NCBI GenBank assembly: GCA_902778145.1
Contig: CACYWW010000018.1
Location: 1 to 50,604 of the forward strand
DNA from: an uncultured Ruminococcus sp.
GTDB lineage: Bacteria; Bacillota; Clostridia; Oscillospirales; CAG-272
Reading direction: 5' to 3'
DNA: 50,604 nucleotides
Made by a program: the position numbers and the translations under genes
Shown here: positions 35,731 to 43,778 of the stretch, in pieces
How the letters are laid out: the number at the start of each line of letters is the position of its first letter
Position numbering within the stretch: the stretch's first letter is position 1
The notes under the pieces: generated by a model
What the model saw: only the letters and a program-made list of their open reading frames with translations
The model's database searches: none
Told to the model about the DNA's origin: nothing

Positions 35731-36579
35731 TTATTTTCCCGCAAGCCTTCCCGCCAGATTCGCGAGGGCTTTTTTCTTTGATCTGAGCTCTTCCGCGTCA
35801 AGCCCGTCCGGCTTTACGTTCGTTTCAAGCGAGAATACACCTTCGAAACCTATATCAAACAGCGCCTTTGAAAACTCCTCCCAGTTTATGACACCGGTCC
35901 CGGGCAGCCAGTGGAAGTCTCCTTTTCCGTCGTTGTCGTGTACGTGCAAGACTCTGAGATATTCGCGTCCGATCATGCGCACGGCGTCCGCCGGATCGTT
36001 CTTCGTCACGGCGCAGTGTCCCGTGTCGAGACATACGCGGAAATACGGTGAATCGATCATCTTCACGAAGTCGAGTATCTGAGCGGGCGTCGCAAGTGAA
36101 AGCGCCGGCATCGGCATGTTTTCGAAGTCTATCACAACGCCGGCTTTTTTCGCCTCCTCTGTCAGTCTGCCGAAAAACTCAAGATTCATCTCCATAAAGG
36201 CTTCCGGATACGGATCCTGCCAGTCTCCGAACGGCATTATCGGATGGATGACCATGTCGCGGCAGCCGAGCTCGGCGGTGCCGTAAAGGGATCTGACCAT
36301 TTTTTCAAATCTCTCGTCGCGCTCCTCCTTTGTCGAATCGCGCGGGGGCCAGCGCCACGGTCCGTGAGTCTGACTTACTGTAAGCCCGGCGTCCGCGCAC
36401 GCGTCTCTGACAAGCTTCAGATTTGCCGACACGTCAGAATGATCGCCGAAAAACACGTTTTCCGTGTGACAGAACGACTGAAAATCGATACAGTCATAGC
36501 CGAGCTCACGGATCTCGTAAAGCTCCCTTACCTTCTCTTCAACGTGATCCTCGGGGCACCATTCGATACCTGTTCTCAT
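35731..36579 (-). CDS. Sugar phosphate isomerase/epimerase family TIM-barrel protein
   Basis: About 282 aa, AP-endonuclease-2 / xylose-isomerase-like fold. Metal-binding positions are visible in HTENVFFGDHSD, VIDFENMPMPAL (Glu), YFRVCLDTGHCAV (Asp and His) and LRVLHVHDNDGKGDFHWLPGTG (His, Asp). The closing VFSLETNVKP supplies the last Glu. The substrate is not determinable. Start set at 36579 (GGAGG 7 nt upstream); it overlaps ybaK by 4 nt, so it is coupled to it. Confidence 0.82.
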   Translation of the reverse strand: MRTGIEWCPEDHVEEKVRELYEIRELGYDCIDFQSFCHTENVFFGDHSDVSANLKLVRDACADAGLTVSQTHGPWRWPPRDSTKEERDERFEKMVRSLYGTAELGCRDMVIHPIMPFGDWQDPYPEAFMEMNLEFFGRLTEEAKKAGVVIDFENMPMPALSLATPAQILDFVKMIDSPYFRVCLDTGHCAVTKNDPADAVRMIGREYLRVLHVHDNDGKGDFHWLPGTGVINWEEFSKALFDIGFEGVFSLETNVKPDGLDAEELRSKKKALANLAGRLAGK

Positions 36580-37064
36580 ATTTGTTCCTCCCTGCACAGC
36601 TCCGCCGTGCCGAAGCTAATCACCTTTGACAGCTCCGCAAGCGTTATTTCTATCTGCGCGCCGATCTTCCCGGCGCTGAATATCACCGTATCGCATCCTT
36701 CCGCCGACAGGTCGAAGAACGTCGGGAAGAATTTTTTCATCCCGATGGGCGAGCATCCGCCGTGAACGTAGCCCGTCAGCGGCAAAAGCTCCTTCGATCT
36801 GAGCATTTCCACGCTCTTCTCGCATGCCGCGGCAGCGGCTTTTTTAAGATCGAGCTCGGCGCGGACCGGGATCACGAAAACGTAATTCTTCCCGCTTTTC
36901 CCGACCGTTACGAGTGTTTTGAAGACGTGCGCGGGATCCTCTCCGATCATCCGTGCGACCTCGTCTCCGGAAACGGCGACGTCCGTTTCATAATAGTGCG
37001 TGCCGTACGCCGCTTTATGTTGGGCGCAGATACGCATCGCGTTCGTTATTTCCTGTTTTTTCAT
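36576..37064 (-). CDS. ybaK: Cys-tRNA(Pro)/Cys-tRNA(Cys) deacylase YbaK
   Basis: 162 aa. Trans-editing protein that removes cysteine from mischarged tRNA-Pro. The fold is single-domain; signature segments are HVFKTLVTVGKSGKNYVFVIPV (about 46-67, with the conserved Lys) and GYVHGGCSPIGMKKFFP (about 98-114). Its TGA overlaps the ATG of the following TIM-barrel gene. Confidence 0.92.
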   Translation of the reverse strand: MKKQEITNAMRICAQHKAAYGTHYYETDVAVSGDEVARMIGEDPAHVFKTLVTVGKSGKNYVFVIPVRAELDLKKAAAAACEKSVEMLRSKELLPLTGYVHGGCSPIGMKKFFPTFFDLSAEGCDTVIFSAGKIGAQIEITLAELSKVISFGTAELCREEQI

Positions 37065-37100
37065 TTACTGCATCCTCCACACTGAACGGGCTTTCGCGCG

Positions 37101-37823
37101 TCACACGCAGATATATCCGTTATATTTCGTGGGCAATCCTTCACGGTAGATATGCGAATCCGATGAATGCATGAGCACCTTCGGTACCGTCACGCCGCCC
37201 TCGTCGCTGAATTCGATCACCGTCATACCCGTCGTAGTTATATCGAAATGAGTACAGAAAGCGGGGTACGGTATATCGAGCACACAGCTGAGAAACGCGA
37301 GCCCGAAGCCCTGATGGGCAAATAAAGCGACACGTTTATCGTTCGGCGCGACAGATCTGTACTGTCCCGTACGGCGGATATGGTCGTAGCCGAGTGAACG
37401 GAAAAAACCGTCCGCGTCGTTATACACGCGCTCGACGCCTTTACCGTAATCGCCCCGGCGGAGCTGTGGATGGTCATACCATCTGTCTCCGAGCGCGCGC
37501 ACCTCGGCACTGCTCATAAGCAGCTTCGTCCTTCTGTTCTGGAAGAGCCAGGTCCTGTCCGGAGCTCCGTCTTCACGCTCCGTAGTGAATTCGCGCCAGA
37601 CGTGAGATTCGTTCGCGAAATCGAGTGTTTTCAGCTCAAGTTTGAGCAGCTCGCAAGTTGGCTTTGCTGTCATCATCGCCCGGTTCGACGTGGATGAATA
37701 CACCTCATCAAGCCCGTGCAGCGCAAGACGCTTTGCGACAGCCTCAGCCTGTCTGTGACCGAGCGGCGTAAGCGAATCCGGATCGTATACGGGATCTCCG
37801 TGTCTGATATAATAGAACAGCAT
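37101..37823 (-). CDS. Histidine phosphatase family protein
   Basis: 240 aa. Phosphoglycerate-mutase-like phosphohydrolase with the RHG motif at YIRHGDP (His at about residue 8), SSTSNRAMMTAKPT (second Arg), and a late ALFAHQGFGLAFL His (about residue 168). Typical length. The substrate is unknown. First gene of a three-gene run with ybaK and the TIM-barrel protein; promoter at 37873-37901. Confidence 0.88.
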   Translation of the reverse strand: MLFYYIRHGDPVYDPDSLTPLGHRQAEAVAKRLALHGLDEVYSSTSNRAMMTAKPTCELLKLELKTLDFANESHVWREFTTEREDGAPDRTWLFQNRRTKLLMSSAEVRALGDRWYDHPQLRRGDYGKGVERVYNDADGFFRSLGYDHIRRTGQYRSVAPNDKRVALFAHQGFGLAFLSCVLDIPYPAFCTHFDITTTGMTVIEFSDEGGVTVPKVLMHSSDSHIYREGLPTKYNGYICV

Positions 37824-37872
37824 GGTCTCTGATCTCCTCCGTAAGCTTTACATAATTCAGCTTTCAACCGGT

Positions 37873-37901
37873 ATTATAGATCGATTATATGAACAAGTCA
37901 A
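37873..37901 (-). promoter_or_regulatory. Sigma-A promoter of the phosphatase-ybaK-epimerase run
   Basis: On the minus strand TTGACT (37896-37901), 17 bp, TATAAT (37873-37878). The tandem repeat region starts about 55 bp upstream of this promoter. Confidence 0.82.
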
Positions 37902-37954
37902 GGCAAATAGGAATTATATCACCGGCATATTCACTCTCAAAATGAATGGACAAA

Positions 37955-38511
37955 GAAGATCGGTCTCGCCTGCGGGCGAGGGAACGCCGGCTCTGAAGCG
38001 CCACCGGCGCTTCATTCACTCCCGGCTTCTTCGATCCCCTTCGATCGGTTGATGCAAAAACAAAATGACGCCTTTTGGCGTCATAAAAAGGGGATCGGTC
38101 TCGCCTGCGGGCTCGGTCAAGGCCGGCTCTGAAGCGCCACCGGCGCTTCATTCACTACCGGCTTCTTCGATCCCCTTCTTTTGTTCAATTCAAAATTAAA
38201 ACCGGGGATCGGTCTCGCCTGCGGGCTCGGTCAGGGTCGGCTCTGAAGCGCCGCTGGCGCTTCATTCACTCCCGACCTCTTCGATCCCCTTCGACCGGTT
38301 GATGCAAAAACAAAGGGGATCGGTCTCGCCTGCGGGCTCGGTCAAGGCCGGCTCTGAAGCGCCACAGGCGCTTCATTCACTCCCGGCCTCTTCGATCCCC
38401 TCCGATCGGTTGATGCAAAAACAAAGGGGATCGGTCTCGCCTGCGGGCTCGGTCAGGGTCGGCTCTGAAGCGCCACCGGCGCTTCATTCACTCCCGACCC
38501 GTTCGATCCCC
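37955..38511. repeat. Five tandem 85-86-nt structured repeat units
   Basis: Units at 37955-38039, 38090-38175, 38204-38289, 38315-38400 and 38426-38511. Each of units 2-5 opens GGGGATCGGTCTCGCC and closes CGATCCCC (outer stem); unit 1 has a weakened left arm. Inside are a GGCCGG or GGTCGG arm with its matching CCGGCC or CCGACC, and a 9-bp hairpin TGAAGCGCC/GGCGCTTCA whose 3-nt loop varies (ACC, GCT, ACA). Spacers of about 25-50 nt often contain CGATCGGTTGATGCAAAAACAAA-like sequence, and one holds a separate ATGACGCC/GGCGTCAT hairpin (38065-38083). Repeat-derived small reading frames are present but not convincing genes. Confidence 0.9.
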
Positions 38512-38526
38512 TTCTTTGTTTTATGC

Positions 38527-38566
38527 AAAATCAGAAAACGGCGCTTAAGCGCCGTTTTCTGATTTT
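38527..38566 (-). terminator. Perfect 40-bp palindrome acting as tRNA-Ala terminator
   Basis: Bases 38527-38566 are an exact palindrome, each half 20 nt (centre CGGCGCTTAAGCGCCG, AT-rich outer arms). On the minus strand it follows directly on the tRNA CCA end, with a GC stem and then TTTT, so it reads as a Rho-independent terminator. Confidence 0.8.
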
Positions 38567-38641
38567 GGTGGAGACGAAGGGGATCGAACCCTCTACCTCA
38601 GCGTTGCGAACGCTGCGCTCTCCCAGATGAGCTACGCCCCC
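38566..38641 (-). tRNA. tRNA-Ala (anticodon CGC)
   Basis: 76 nt including encoded CCA. Read on the minus strand: acceptor GGGGGCG pairs with CGTCTCC (with G-T wobbles), D-arm GCTC/GAGC, anticodon stem CAGCG/CGCTG with loop TTCGCAA (anticodon CGC, reads GCG), T-arm GAGGG/CCCTT with loop TTCGATC. The promoter is at 38659-38687. Confidence 0.95.
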
Positions 38642-38658
38642 GAAACTTGACAAGCGGT

Positions 38659-38687
38659 ATTCTATCACAAAATATCAGATTTGTCAA
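38659..38687 (-). promoter_or_regulatory. Promoter of tRNA-Ala
   Basis: On the minus strand TTGACA (38682-38687), 17 bp, TAGAAT (38659-38664), 18 nt before the tRNA. ACTTGACAA (38645-38653) and TTGTCAAGT (38681-38689) also form an inverted repeat around the -10. Confidence 0.82.
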
Positions 38688-38702
38688 GTGGTTTTGCGCA
38701 AT

Positions 38703-39704
38703 TTATTCCGATAAAACTTCGTTTTTTTCGCCGTCGTTTTCTTCCTTCGGGTCGCCGTTGCCGTCGTAATATGGATCTATCATGATCTCCTTGATCTTCG
38801 GGTAGGCGGCGTACATTCCGATATAACCGCATACGGCAAACGTCAGAACGAACGGCATGATTATACCGAGCGGGAAGAACACGTAGATCAAAAGGGCGTT
38901 CAGTCCGACGGCAAGCGCGATGCCGATCAATCCGAGGACGTTCCTCTTCAGCCCGAGCACGGTGAAGATCAGGGCGTTCTTGTAGATCTTGAGAGTACTG
39001 AGCTTGAAAGTGACAAGCAGCGGATATATATACATCCTCATGACGACATACAGCAGGATCATGACGATCGTCGCGATATACAGGAAGAAGAACACGTTCC
39101 TTGACGAGTTGTAGGAATAAAATCTGAGGTTGTAGAACAAAAGCGCGATGATCGCCGCATCGATAACGCCGACGATGAGCGCCTGTACGGCGTTTTTCTT
39201 AAGCGTCCTGAAATAGTCGCTCCAGACGAAGACAGGCTCGCCCTTCTGCAGATTGCGGATCGTGTACGCCATACCGGCGTTCGCGTATCCCCACGTGAAG
39301 ACGGTCAGAAGCGAGATGCCGTAGAAGATGTACGATGTAACGGAGGTCTGTGAGATGACTCCGGTCCTTACACCGAAGACTCCGTACAGCGACATAGTGA
39401 GCGGATCATATTCTCCGTTCATAATAAGCCCGTTAAGGACTGACGCCATCGGTCTCGTCGCCGTCGCGGCGCTCGGATCGAAATACCCGGCTATCGCGAA
39501 CAGCGCGAAAAACAGCGGTATGCAGAAGAACGTGAACATCAGATTCACGTACAGCAGCTTTGTGAAGGACCTGCCGAAATATTTGAAAAAGTTCTTGAAG
39601 GTCGGTTCCTTCACCTCGCCTTTTTCAACGCCCTTCCCCACTCTCTGAGAATCGAACATATCGAACAGATTGAACTTCTTCTTTTTTTTCTTTTCCGTTT
39701 CCAT
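38703..39704 (-). CDS. DUF624 / YesL-like membrane protein
   Basis: 333 aa. A Lys-rich N-terminus (KKKKKK) precedes TFKNFFKYFGRSFTKLLYVNLMFTFFCIP, the typical DUF624 opening, then about six hydrophobic segments. VFTWGYANAGMAYTIRNLQKGEPVFVWSDYFRTLKKN (about 135-172) is the family's conserved middle. The tail is Asp/Glu-rich. DUF624 proteins often accompany sugar ABC transporters; none is seen here. It starts 6 nt after the preceding membrane-protein gene stop. Confidence 0.82.
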   Translation of the reverse strand: METEKKKKKKFNLFDMFDSQRVGKGVEKGEVKEPTFKNFFKYFGRSFTKLLYVNLMFTFFCIPLFFALFAIAGYFDPSAATATRPMASVLNGLIMNGEYDPLTMSLYGVFGVRTGVISQTSVTSYIFYGISLLTVFTWGYANAGMAYTIRNLQKGEPVFVWSDYFRTLKKNAVQALIVGVIDAAIIALLFYNLRFYSYNSSRNVFFFLYIATIVMILLYVVMRMYIYPLLVTFKLSTLKIYKNALIFTVLGLKRNVLGLIGIALAVGLNALLIYVFFPLGIIMPFVLTFAVCGYIGMYAAYPKIKEIMIDPYYDGNGDPKEENDGEKNEVLSE

Positions 39705-39710
39705 AAGCGA

Positions 39711-40352
39711 TCATCCTTTGAAAATAAGGCGCAGGACGCTCGTCAGCAGATCTCTTGAGACGATACACGCGCAAAGCGCCGTAACAGATATAAGATAATA
39801 TGTAAAGCAGCTGTCGCCGTCATCCGTCGACACGGCGCCGCGTCTTCTGCAGCGCGCGTATGAGGCGCATACGGCGAATATCAGCGTATAAACAAGCATC
39901 ACGGACACTATGAACAGGAGGGCCGGCGCGGCGGAAGCGAGCGCTGCTGCCGTTAAAGGCGACGGAAGAGACACGATCACGCAAAACGAGAACGCGCCGG
40001 ATACAGCGCCCGTGACCGCGGGCAGGACCGTATCGCAGGATCTGCCGAGCGCGCCGCCGAGCGGAAAGCAAAGTGCGAACGAAACGGTCGGCAAAAGCGA
40101 GATGAGGAAAAGCTCCTTCATCATACGACGAAGCTCGAACGGCACGCCCGAAAAAAACGGGTATACCGCGTGCGCCTTCGCGCTCATCATATAAAAGCAT
40201 CCCATTGCCGCAAAAATGATCATAAGCGCCGACGAACGAAAAAGCGATCCGTAAAACGCTTCTCTTCTTTTCTGCCTTCCCGCCATCGCGGTGTAAGCTT
40301 CGACGGTCATCGTATCGCGTCTTGTTCCGGGTCCGAGATATCCGATCTCCAT
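39711..40352 (-). CDS. Membrane protein of unknown function
   Basis: 213 aa. Basic cytoplasmic N-terminus (about 1-38), then about five hydrophobic helices (about 40-60, 85-105, 110-130, 135-160, 185-205). No family recognised. Cotranscribed with the DUF624 gene from the promoter at 40414-40442. Confidence 0.75.
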   Translation of the reverse strand: MEIGYLGPGTRRDTMTVEAYTAMAGRQKRREAFYGSLFRSSALMIIFAAMGCFYMMSAKAHAVYPFFSGVPFELRRMMKELFLISLLPTVSFALCFPLGGALGRSCDTVLPAVTGAVSGAFSFCVIVSLPSPLTAAALASAAPALLFIVSVMLVYTLIFAVCASYARCRRRGAVSTDDGDSCFTYYLISVTALCACIVSRDLLTSVLRLIFKG

Positions 40353-40413
40353 TTCAAACAGCCTCCCTTCAGGTCATGCTAATTGATATGCGTCCGGATA
40401 TCCTTTTATGATA

Positions 40414-40442
40414 ATATTATCACCCGTGCGGCGCGATGTCAA
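40414..40442 (-). promoter_or_regulatory. Promoter of the 40352-38703 membrane-protein pair
   Basis: On the minus strand TTGACA (40437-40442), 17 bp, TAATAT (40414-40419). Confidence 0.78.
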
Positions 40443-40485
40443 GTTAAAAAATATGAAATTACGCTCCGTTTGTGGAAATTTGCTA

Positions 40486-40514
40486 TTGCATTTCGTCGTA
40501 TTTTGTGATAAAAT
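40486..40514 (+). promoter_or_regulatory. Promoter of guaA
   Basis: TTGCAT (40486-40491), 17 bp, TAAAAT (40509-40514), followed 30 nt later by the guaA ATG with GGAAAGGAAG upstream. The leader is too short for a purine riboswitch. Confidence 0.78.
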
Positions 40515-40544
40515 CAAACAATAAACCGGAAAGGAAGTATATTT

Positions 40545-41525
40545 ATGGAAAACAACAAGCGCCCGGAAAACATGGAAAGAATAACAACAAAAGAGCTTGC
40601 GCTGGCTTTCATCGACGAGCAGATCTCAGCTCTTCGTGAACAGATAAAAGACCGCAAGGTCCTGCTCGCGCTGTCCGGCGGCGTGGACAGCTCCGTCGTC
40701 GCGGCTCTGCTTATCAAAGCGATCGGTGACCGTCTCGTCTGCGTACACGTCAATCACGGTCTTCTCCGCAAGGGCGAGCCGGAACAGGTGGTAAGAGTCT
40801 TCCGTGACGAGCTCGGGGCAAATCTGATTTATGTCGACGCGGTCGACAGGTTCCTTGACAAGCTCGTCGGTGTTTCCGAGCCTGAAAAAAAGAGAAAGAT
40901 AATCGGAGCCGAATTCATCAGAGTCTTCGAGGAAGAGGCGAGAAAGCTCGACGGTATCGAATTCCTGGCGCAGGGCACCATATATCCCGATATACTCGAA
41001 TCCGGTCCCGTAAAAGCACACCATAACGTGGGCGGTCTGCCCGAGGATCTCAGATTCGAGCTCGTTGAGCCTTTGAAGTTCCTCTTCAAGGATGAGGTCA
41101 GGATGGTAGGACACACTCTCGGTCTGCCCGACAACATGGTATACCGTCAGCCGTTCCCCGGCCCCGGCCTCGGAGTACGCTGCCTCGGCGCCATCACGCG
41201 CGACAGGCTCGAAGCCGTCAGAGAATCCGACGCGATCCTCCGCGAAGAATTCGCGAACGCGGGGCTTCAGGGCAGGGTCTGGCAGTACTTCACTCTCGTT
41301 CCGGACTACAAGTCCGTCGGCGTAAAGGAAGGTCTGCGCAGCTTCGAATGGCCAGTAATAATCCGCGCCGTCAACACGCGCGACGCTATGACAGCGACGA
41401 TCGAGCCCATCCCGTACGAGCTACTCGGCAGAATAGTCGACAGGATAGTGCACGAGGTAAAAGGCGTCAACCGCGTCCTCTACGACCTCACGCCGAAGCC
41501 CACGGGAACGATAGAATGGGAATGA
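40545..41525 (+). CDS. guaA: GMP synthase ATP-pyrophosphatase subunit (no glutamine amidotransferase domain)
   Basis: 326 aa. Converts XMP to GMP. It contains only the ATP-PPase domain (PP-loop [15 protein letters not shown], about 41-55; [11 protein letters not shown]) and the C-terminal dimerisation domain ([16 protein letters not shown], and the closing PTGTIEWE). The usual N-terminal class I GATase of about 190 residues is missing: the gene starts with its own promoter and ribosome binding site, and no GATase gene is adjacent. It therefore either uses free ammonia or pairs with a separate glutaminase subunit, as in archaeal two-subunit enzymes. Confidence 0.93.
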   Translation: MENNKRPENMERITTKELALAFIDEQISALREQIKDRKVLLALSGGVDSSVVAALLIKAIGDRLVCVHVNHGLLRKGEPEQVVRVFRDELGANLIYVDAVDRFLDKLVGVSEPEKKRKIIGAEFIRVFEEEARKLDGIEFLAQGTIYPDILESGPVKAHHNVGGLPEDLRFELVEPLKFLFKDEVRMVGHTLGLPDNMVYRQPFPGPGLGVRCLGAITRDRLEAVRESDAILREEFANAGLQGRVWQYFTLVPDYKSVGVKEGLRSFEWPVIIRAVNTRDAMTATIEPIPYELLGRIVDRIVHEVKGVNRVLYDLTPKPTGTIEWE

Positions 41526-41610
41526 TTTTATCGGTTATTATCGCCTGACGGCGAATGTTGAAAGAATGACGCACAGCGATCAAGACAAACGCCAACGGAG
41601 GTAAACAGAC

Positions 41611-42558
41611 ATGAAGCTGAACGAAGTGCTTGAAGACGAAAAACGCGGCGAGAGGTATCCGGCGGTCGTGACCGACGCGGGTTTTCTGACGCTTTCCTTC
41701 AACGAAGCTGCAGGAAAATTGTTTGACGGGATATGCGGCGGCACCGACATTACGAAGATCGCCGGTTTTCCGGAGCTCGAGTATCTGAGGGGGCTGAGAT
41801 ATCCGTCGACGACTGTGGCGATATACGATGACGCAGAGTACTTCTGCTTCATTTGCCCCGCCGAGGACGGTTTCGATACGAAATACGTTTTCTTCTTTTC
41901 CCTGCCCGAGGACGGGGATCAGTATATCACGATGAAAGCTTCCGTGATCTCCTGGCTCAGCTCAGACGAGATAACGCATGGCAAGTTCGGTTCATCAAAG
42001 CTTGAAGCGGTCCTCCGCCTTTCGGCGGCGTTTGCCGGCGGCGGTCTGTCCACTGTTCACACGAGGTCGCTTTTGGACGACGCGTTTTCGTATTACTGCC
42101 GGGCGAAATACGGCGACGATCGTAAAAGATACGCGCTGACTGACGTCGAGGATTACGTGATAATGAACAAGGAGACCGCCGCCGCGCTCGTCATCTGCTT
42201 CCGCATCAGTACGATGCTTTCATCGAACGGATACTGCGAGGTAAGTGCCGCAGACCGTAACAACGTGACGTCGTTCAGATTCGTATTCAGACCGGGCAGG
42301 GATCTGCGCGTCAGCCTTGATTCCGGCGGGTCGGAATTTCACGCGTTTTACAGAGCGCTCGGCAAACGCGCGGAGGATCTGTACTTCGTCAAATGCCTTA
42401 TGGCAGGAGCCTCCGGGCGGACTGATACAGGCTCGGAAGACGGGGCTGTGTTTATCGAGATATCCTTCGATCACGGCAGAAGGATCGAGCTCCGCTCTCA
42501 CGGCACGGATCACACGGCGCTGCTGAGAGCCGTCGCGGACTTTCTGCTCTTCGAATGA
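41611..42558 (+). CDS. Protein of unknown function, possibly with N-terminal PAS-like domain
   Basis: 315 aa, soluble. The opening (AVVTDAGFLTLSFNEAAGKLF, about 18-38) resembles a PAS core start, and the C-terminal half has alternating beta/helix sequence (SFRFVFRPGRDLRVSLDSGG; VFIEISFDHGRRIEL), loosely like a degenerate sensor kinase. No H-box or ATP-binding motif is seen, so I make no functional call. Ribosome binding site GGAGG precedes the ATG. The terminator at 42563 ends it. Confidence 0.75.
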   Translation: MKLNEVLEDEKRGERYPAVVTDAGFLTLSFNEAAGKLFDGICGGTDITKIAGFPELEYLRGLRYPSTTVAIYDDAEYFCFICPAEDGFDTKYVFFFSLPEDGDQYITMKASVISWLSSDEITHGKFGSSKLEAVLRLSAAFAGGGLSTVHTRSLLDDAFSYYCRAKYGDDRKRYALTDVEDYVIMNKETAAALVICFRISTMLSSNGYCEVSAADRNNVTSFRFVFRPGRDLRVSLDSGGSEFHAFYRALGKRAEDLYFVKCLMAGASGRTDTGSEDGAVFIEISFDHGRRIELRSHGTDHTALLRAVADFLLFE

Positions 42559-42562
42559 TAAT

Positions 42563-42602
42563 AAAAAACGGGCTTGCCGCCGATACGGAAAGCCTGTTTT
42601 TT
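42563..42602. terminator. Bidirectional terminator
   Basis: AAAAAACGGGCTT (42563-42575) pairs with AAGCCTGTTTTTT (42590-42602). It separates the convergent genes ending at 42558 (plus) and 42605 (minus) and carries A/T tracts on both sides. Confidence 0.88.
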
Positions 42603-42604
42603 GT

Positions 42605-43333
42605 TCACTCAAGGATGTTGCTCGTCAGGTAATCGGCTCCCCATTCGGCGAATTTTTCACCCGTGCCTTTATCGTCGACCGTCCAGATATTTATCTTCTT
42701 TCCGGTCGATCTGATATCGTCGAATATTTCCTTCGTCAACGGAGGCCAGCATATATCGATGTCGAGCCTGTATTCTTCGATGAAGGCTTTGACACTGTCG
42801 TTCCATTCGCATGTAAGGAACTGGGCGGGCTGATCCGGCAGATATTCGCGCAGATATATAAGATCCTGTCTGTGGAACGATATAAAAACGGTCATATCGA
42901 GATGGTCCATTTCGCGGATGATATCTACTATCTCGCGGACGTGTTCCTTTTCAAACGGCGTTTTCAGCTCGAGGACGGATACCTTTCCGTATCTGTGACA
43001 GAGCTTGATATAATCCTGAAGCGTGGGGATGCGCAGATCGAAGCGGTCAGTCGAGCCGTCGATATCCATAAGCTGAACGGAGCGCAGCTGCTCCAGCGTT
43101 GACGATTCCACGTCCATATCGACACCCGATACGCCTTTCGTATTGCTGTCGTGGATGCAGACGTATTTACCGTCCGCCGTTCTGTGGACGTCCGTTTCGA
43201 TGCCGTAATACTTTTTGCGATTGCATGCCGCGGTGAACGCCTGGTTAGTGTTTCCGCGTTCAAGTCCGAAAAGTCCCTGATGGGCGACCATCTTCATGTT
43301 TTTACTGTCGATCTTGATCGTTGTGTTTGCCAT
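42605..43333 (-). CDS. Glycerophosphodiester phosphodiesterase family protein
   Basis: 242 aa, cytoplasmic. TIM barrel with the GDPD signature: AHQGLFGLERGNTNQAF (catalytic His; family HRG is here HQG), YGIETDVHRTADGKYVCIHDSN (Glu, Asp and the second His, about 43-64), VLELKTPFE, and INIWTVDD near the C-terminus. Cleaves glycerophosphodiesters to glycerol-3-phosphate and an alcohol. The HRG to HQG change is at a conserved position and may alter activity. Last gene of the 44524-42605 run. Confidence 0.87.
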   Translation of the reverse strand: MANTTIKIDSKNMKMVAHQGLFGLERGNTNQAFTAACNRKKYYGIETDVHRTADGKYVCIHDSNTKGVSGVDMDVESSTLEQLRSVQLMDIDGSTDRFDLRIPTLQDYIKLCHRYGKVSVLELKTPFEKEHVREIVDIIREMDHLDMTVFISFHRQDLIYLREYLPDQPAQFLTCEWNDSVKAFIEEYRLDIDICWPPLTKEIFDDIRSTGKKINIWTVDDKGTGEKFAEWGADYLTSNILE

Positions 43334-43349
43334 ATATGACTCCTGTATT

Positions 43350-43778
43350 TCATTCCGCGAACGGAAATAGTTTTATAACGTCCTGCCTGTATTTTGCCGA
43401 AATCGGATTAAAGTAAAATTTTTGTCCTTTTGACGTTGTCACCGTGACAAAACGGAAAGATCCGCCGAGCTTTATGAATTCATTCTCTTTCGCCGTAACT
43501 GTTCCTCCGACGTAGTTTATCAGCTCGACCGTCGTCCCGTCTTTTTCTACGTGACTGACCTGTCTGAGCGCAAAAACGTACAAAAATACCGTCACCGCGC
43601 CGACCGCCGCCGCCATGATGACGACCCCGGGCAGCTCCGACGTATTCGATGTAATGACAGAGCCGACTATGTTCGCCAGAAGAAGGAACGTAAAAAGCGA
43701 GAAACATCCGCAGACGGAAAGATAAATGATCCTCGCAAAGAACAGTGCTCTGTTAAGCTTATACAGCTCCATCATCAA
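43350..43778 (-). CDS. Small two-helix membrane protein of unknown function
   Basis: 142 aa. Two hydrophobic segments (about 15-40 and 48-70), then a beta-rich tail with TTVELINYVGGTVTAKENEFIKLGG and KGQKFYFNP. The layout is like the protein at 262-693. No family recognised. The first of three tandem ATGs overlaps the stop of the upstream gene (ATGATGA region at 43772-43778), so translation is coupled. Confidence 0.72.
   Translation of the reverse strand: MMMELYKLNRALFFARIIYLSVCGCFSLFTFLLLANIVGSVITSNTSELPGVVIMAAAVGAVTVFLYVFALRQVSHVEKDGTTVELINYVGGTVTAKENEFIKLGGSFRFVTVTTSKGQKFYFNPISAKYRQDVIKLFPFAE

Noticed and set aside
37955-38511. CRISPR array
   Set aside because: The repeat units are 85-86 nt with internal stems, and the spacers are related to each other (shared GGTTGATGCAAAAACAAA). 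No cas genes are present.
38527-38566. 40-bp perfect palindrome as a replication or recombination site
   Set aside because: Its position directly on the tRNA-Ala 3' end and the T run after the GC stem are explained by a transcription terminator.
40353-40544. Purine riboswitch upstream of guaA
   Set aside because: The promoter lies only about 30 nt before the start codon, leaving no space for an aptamer.
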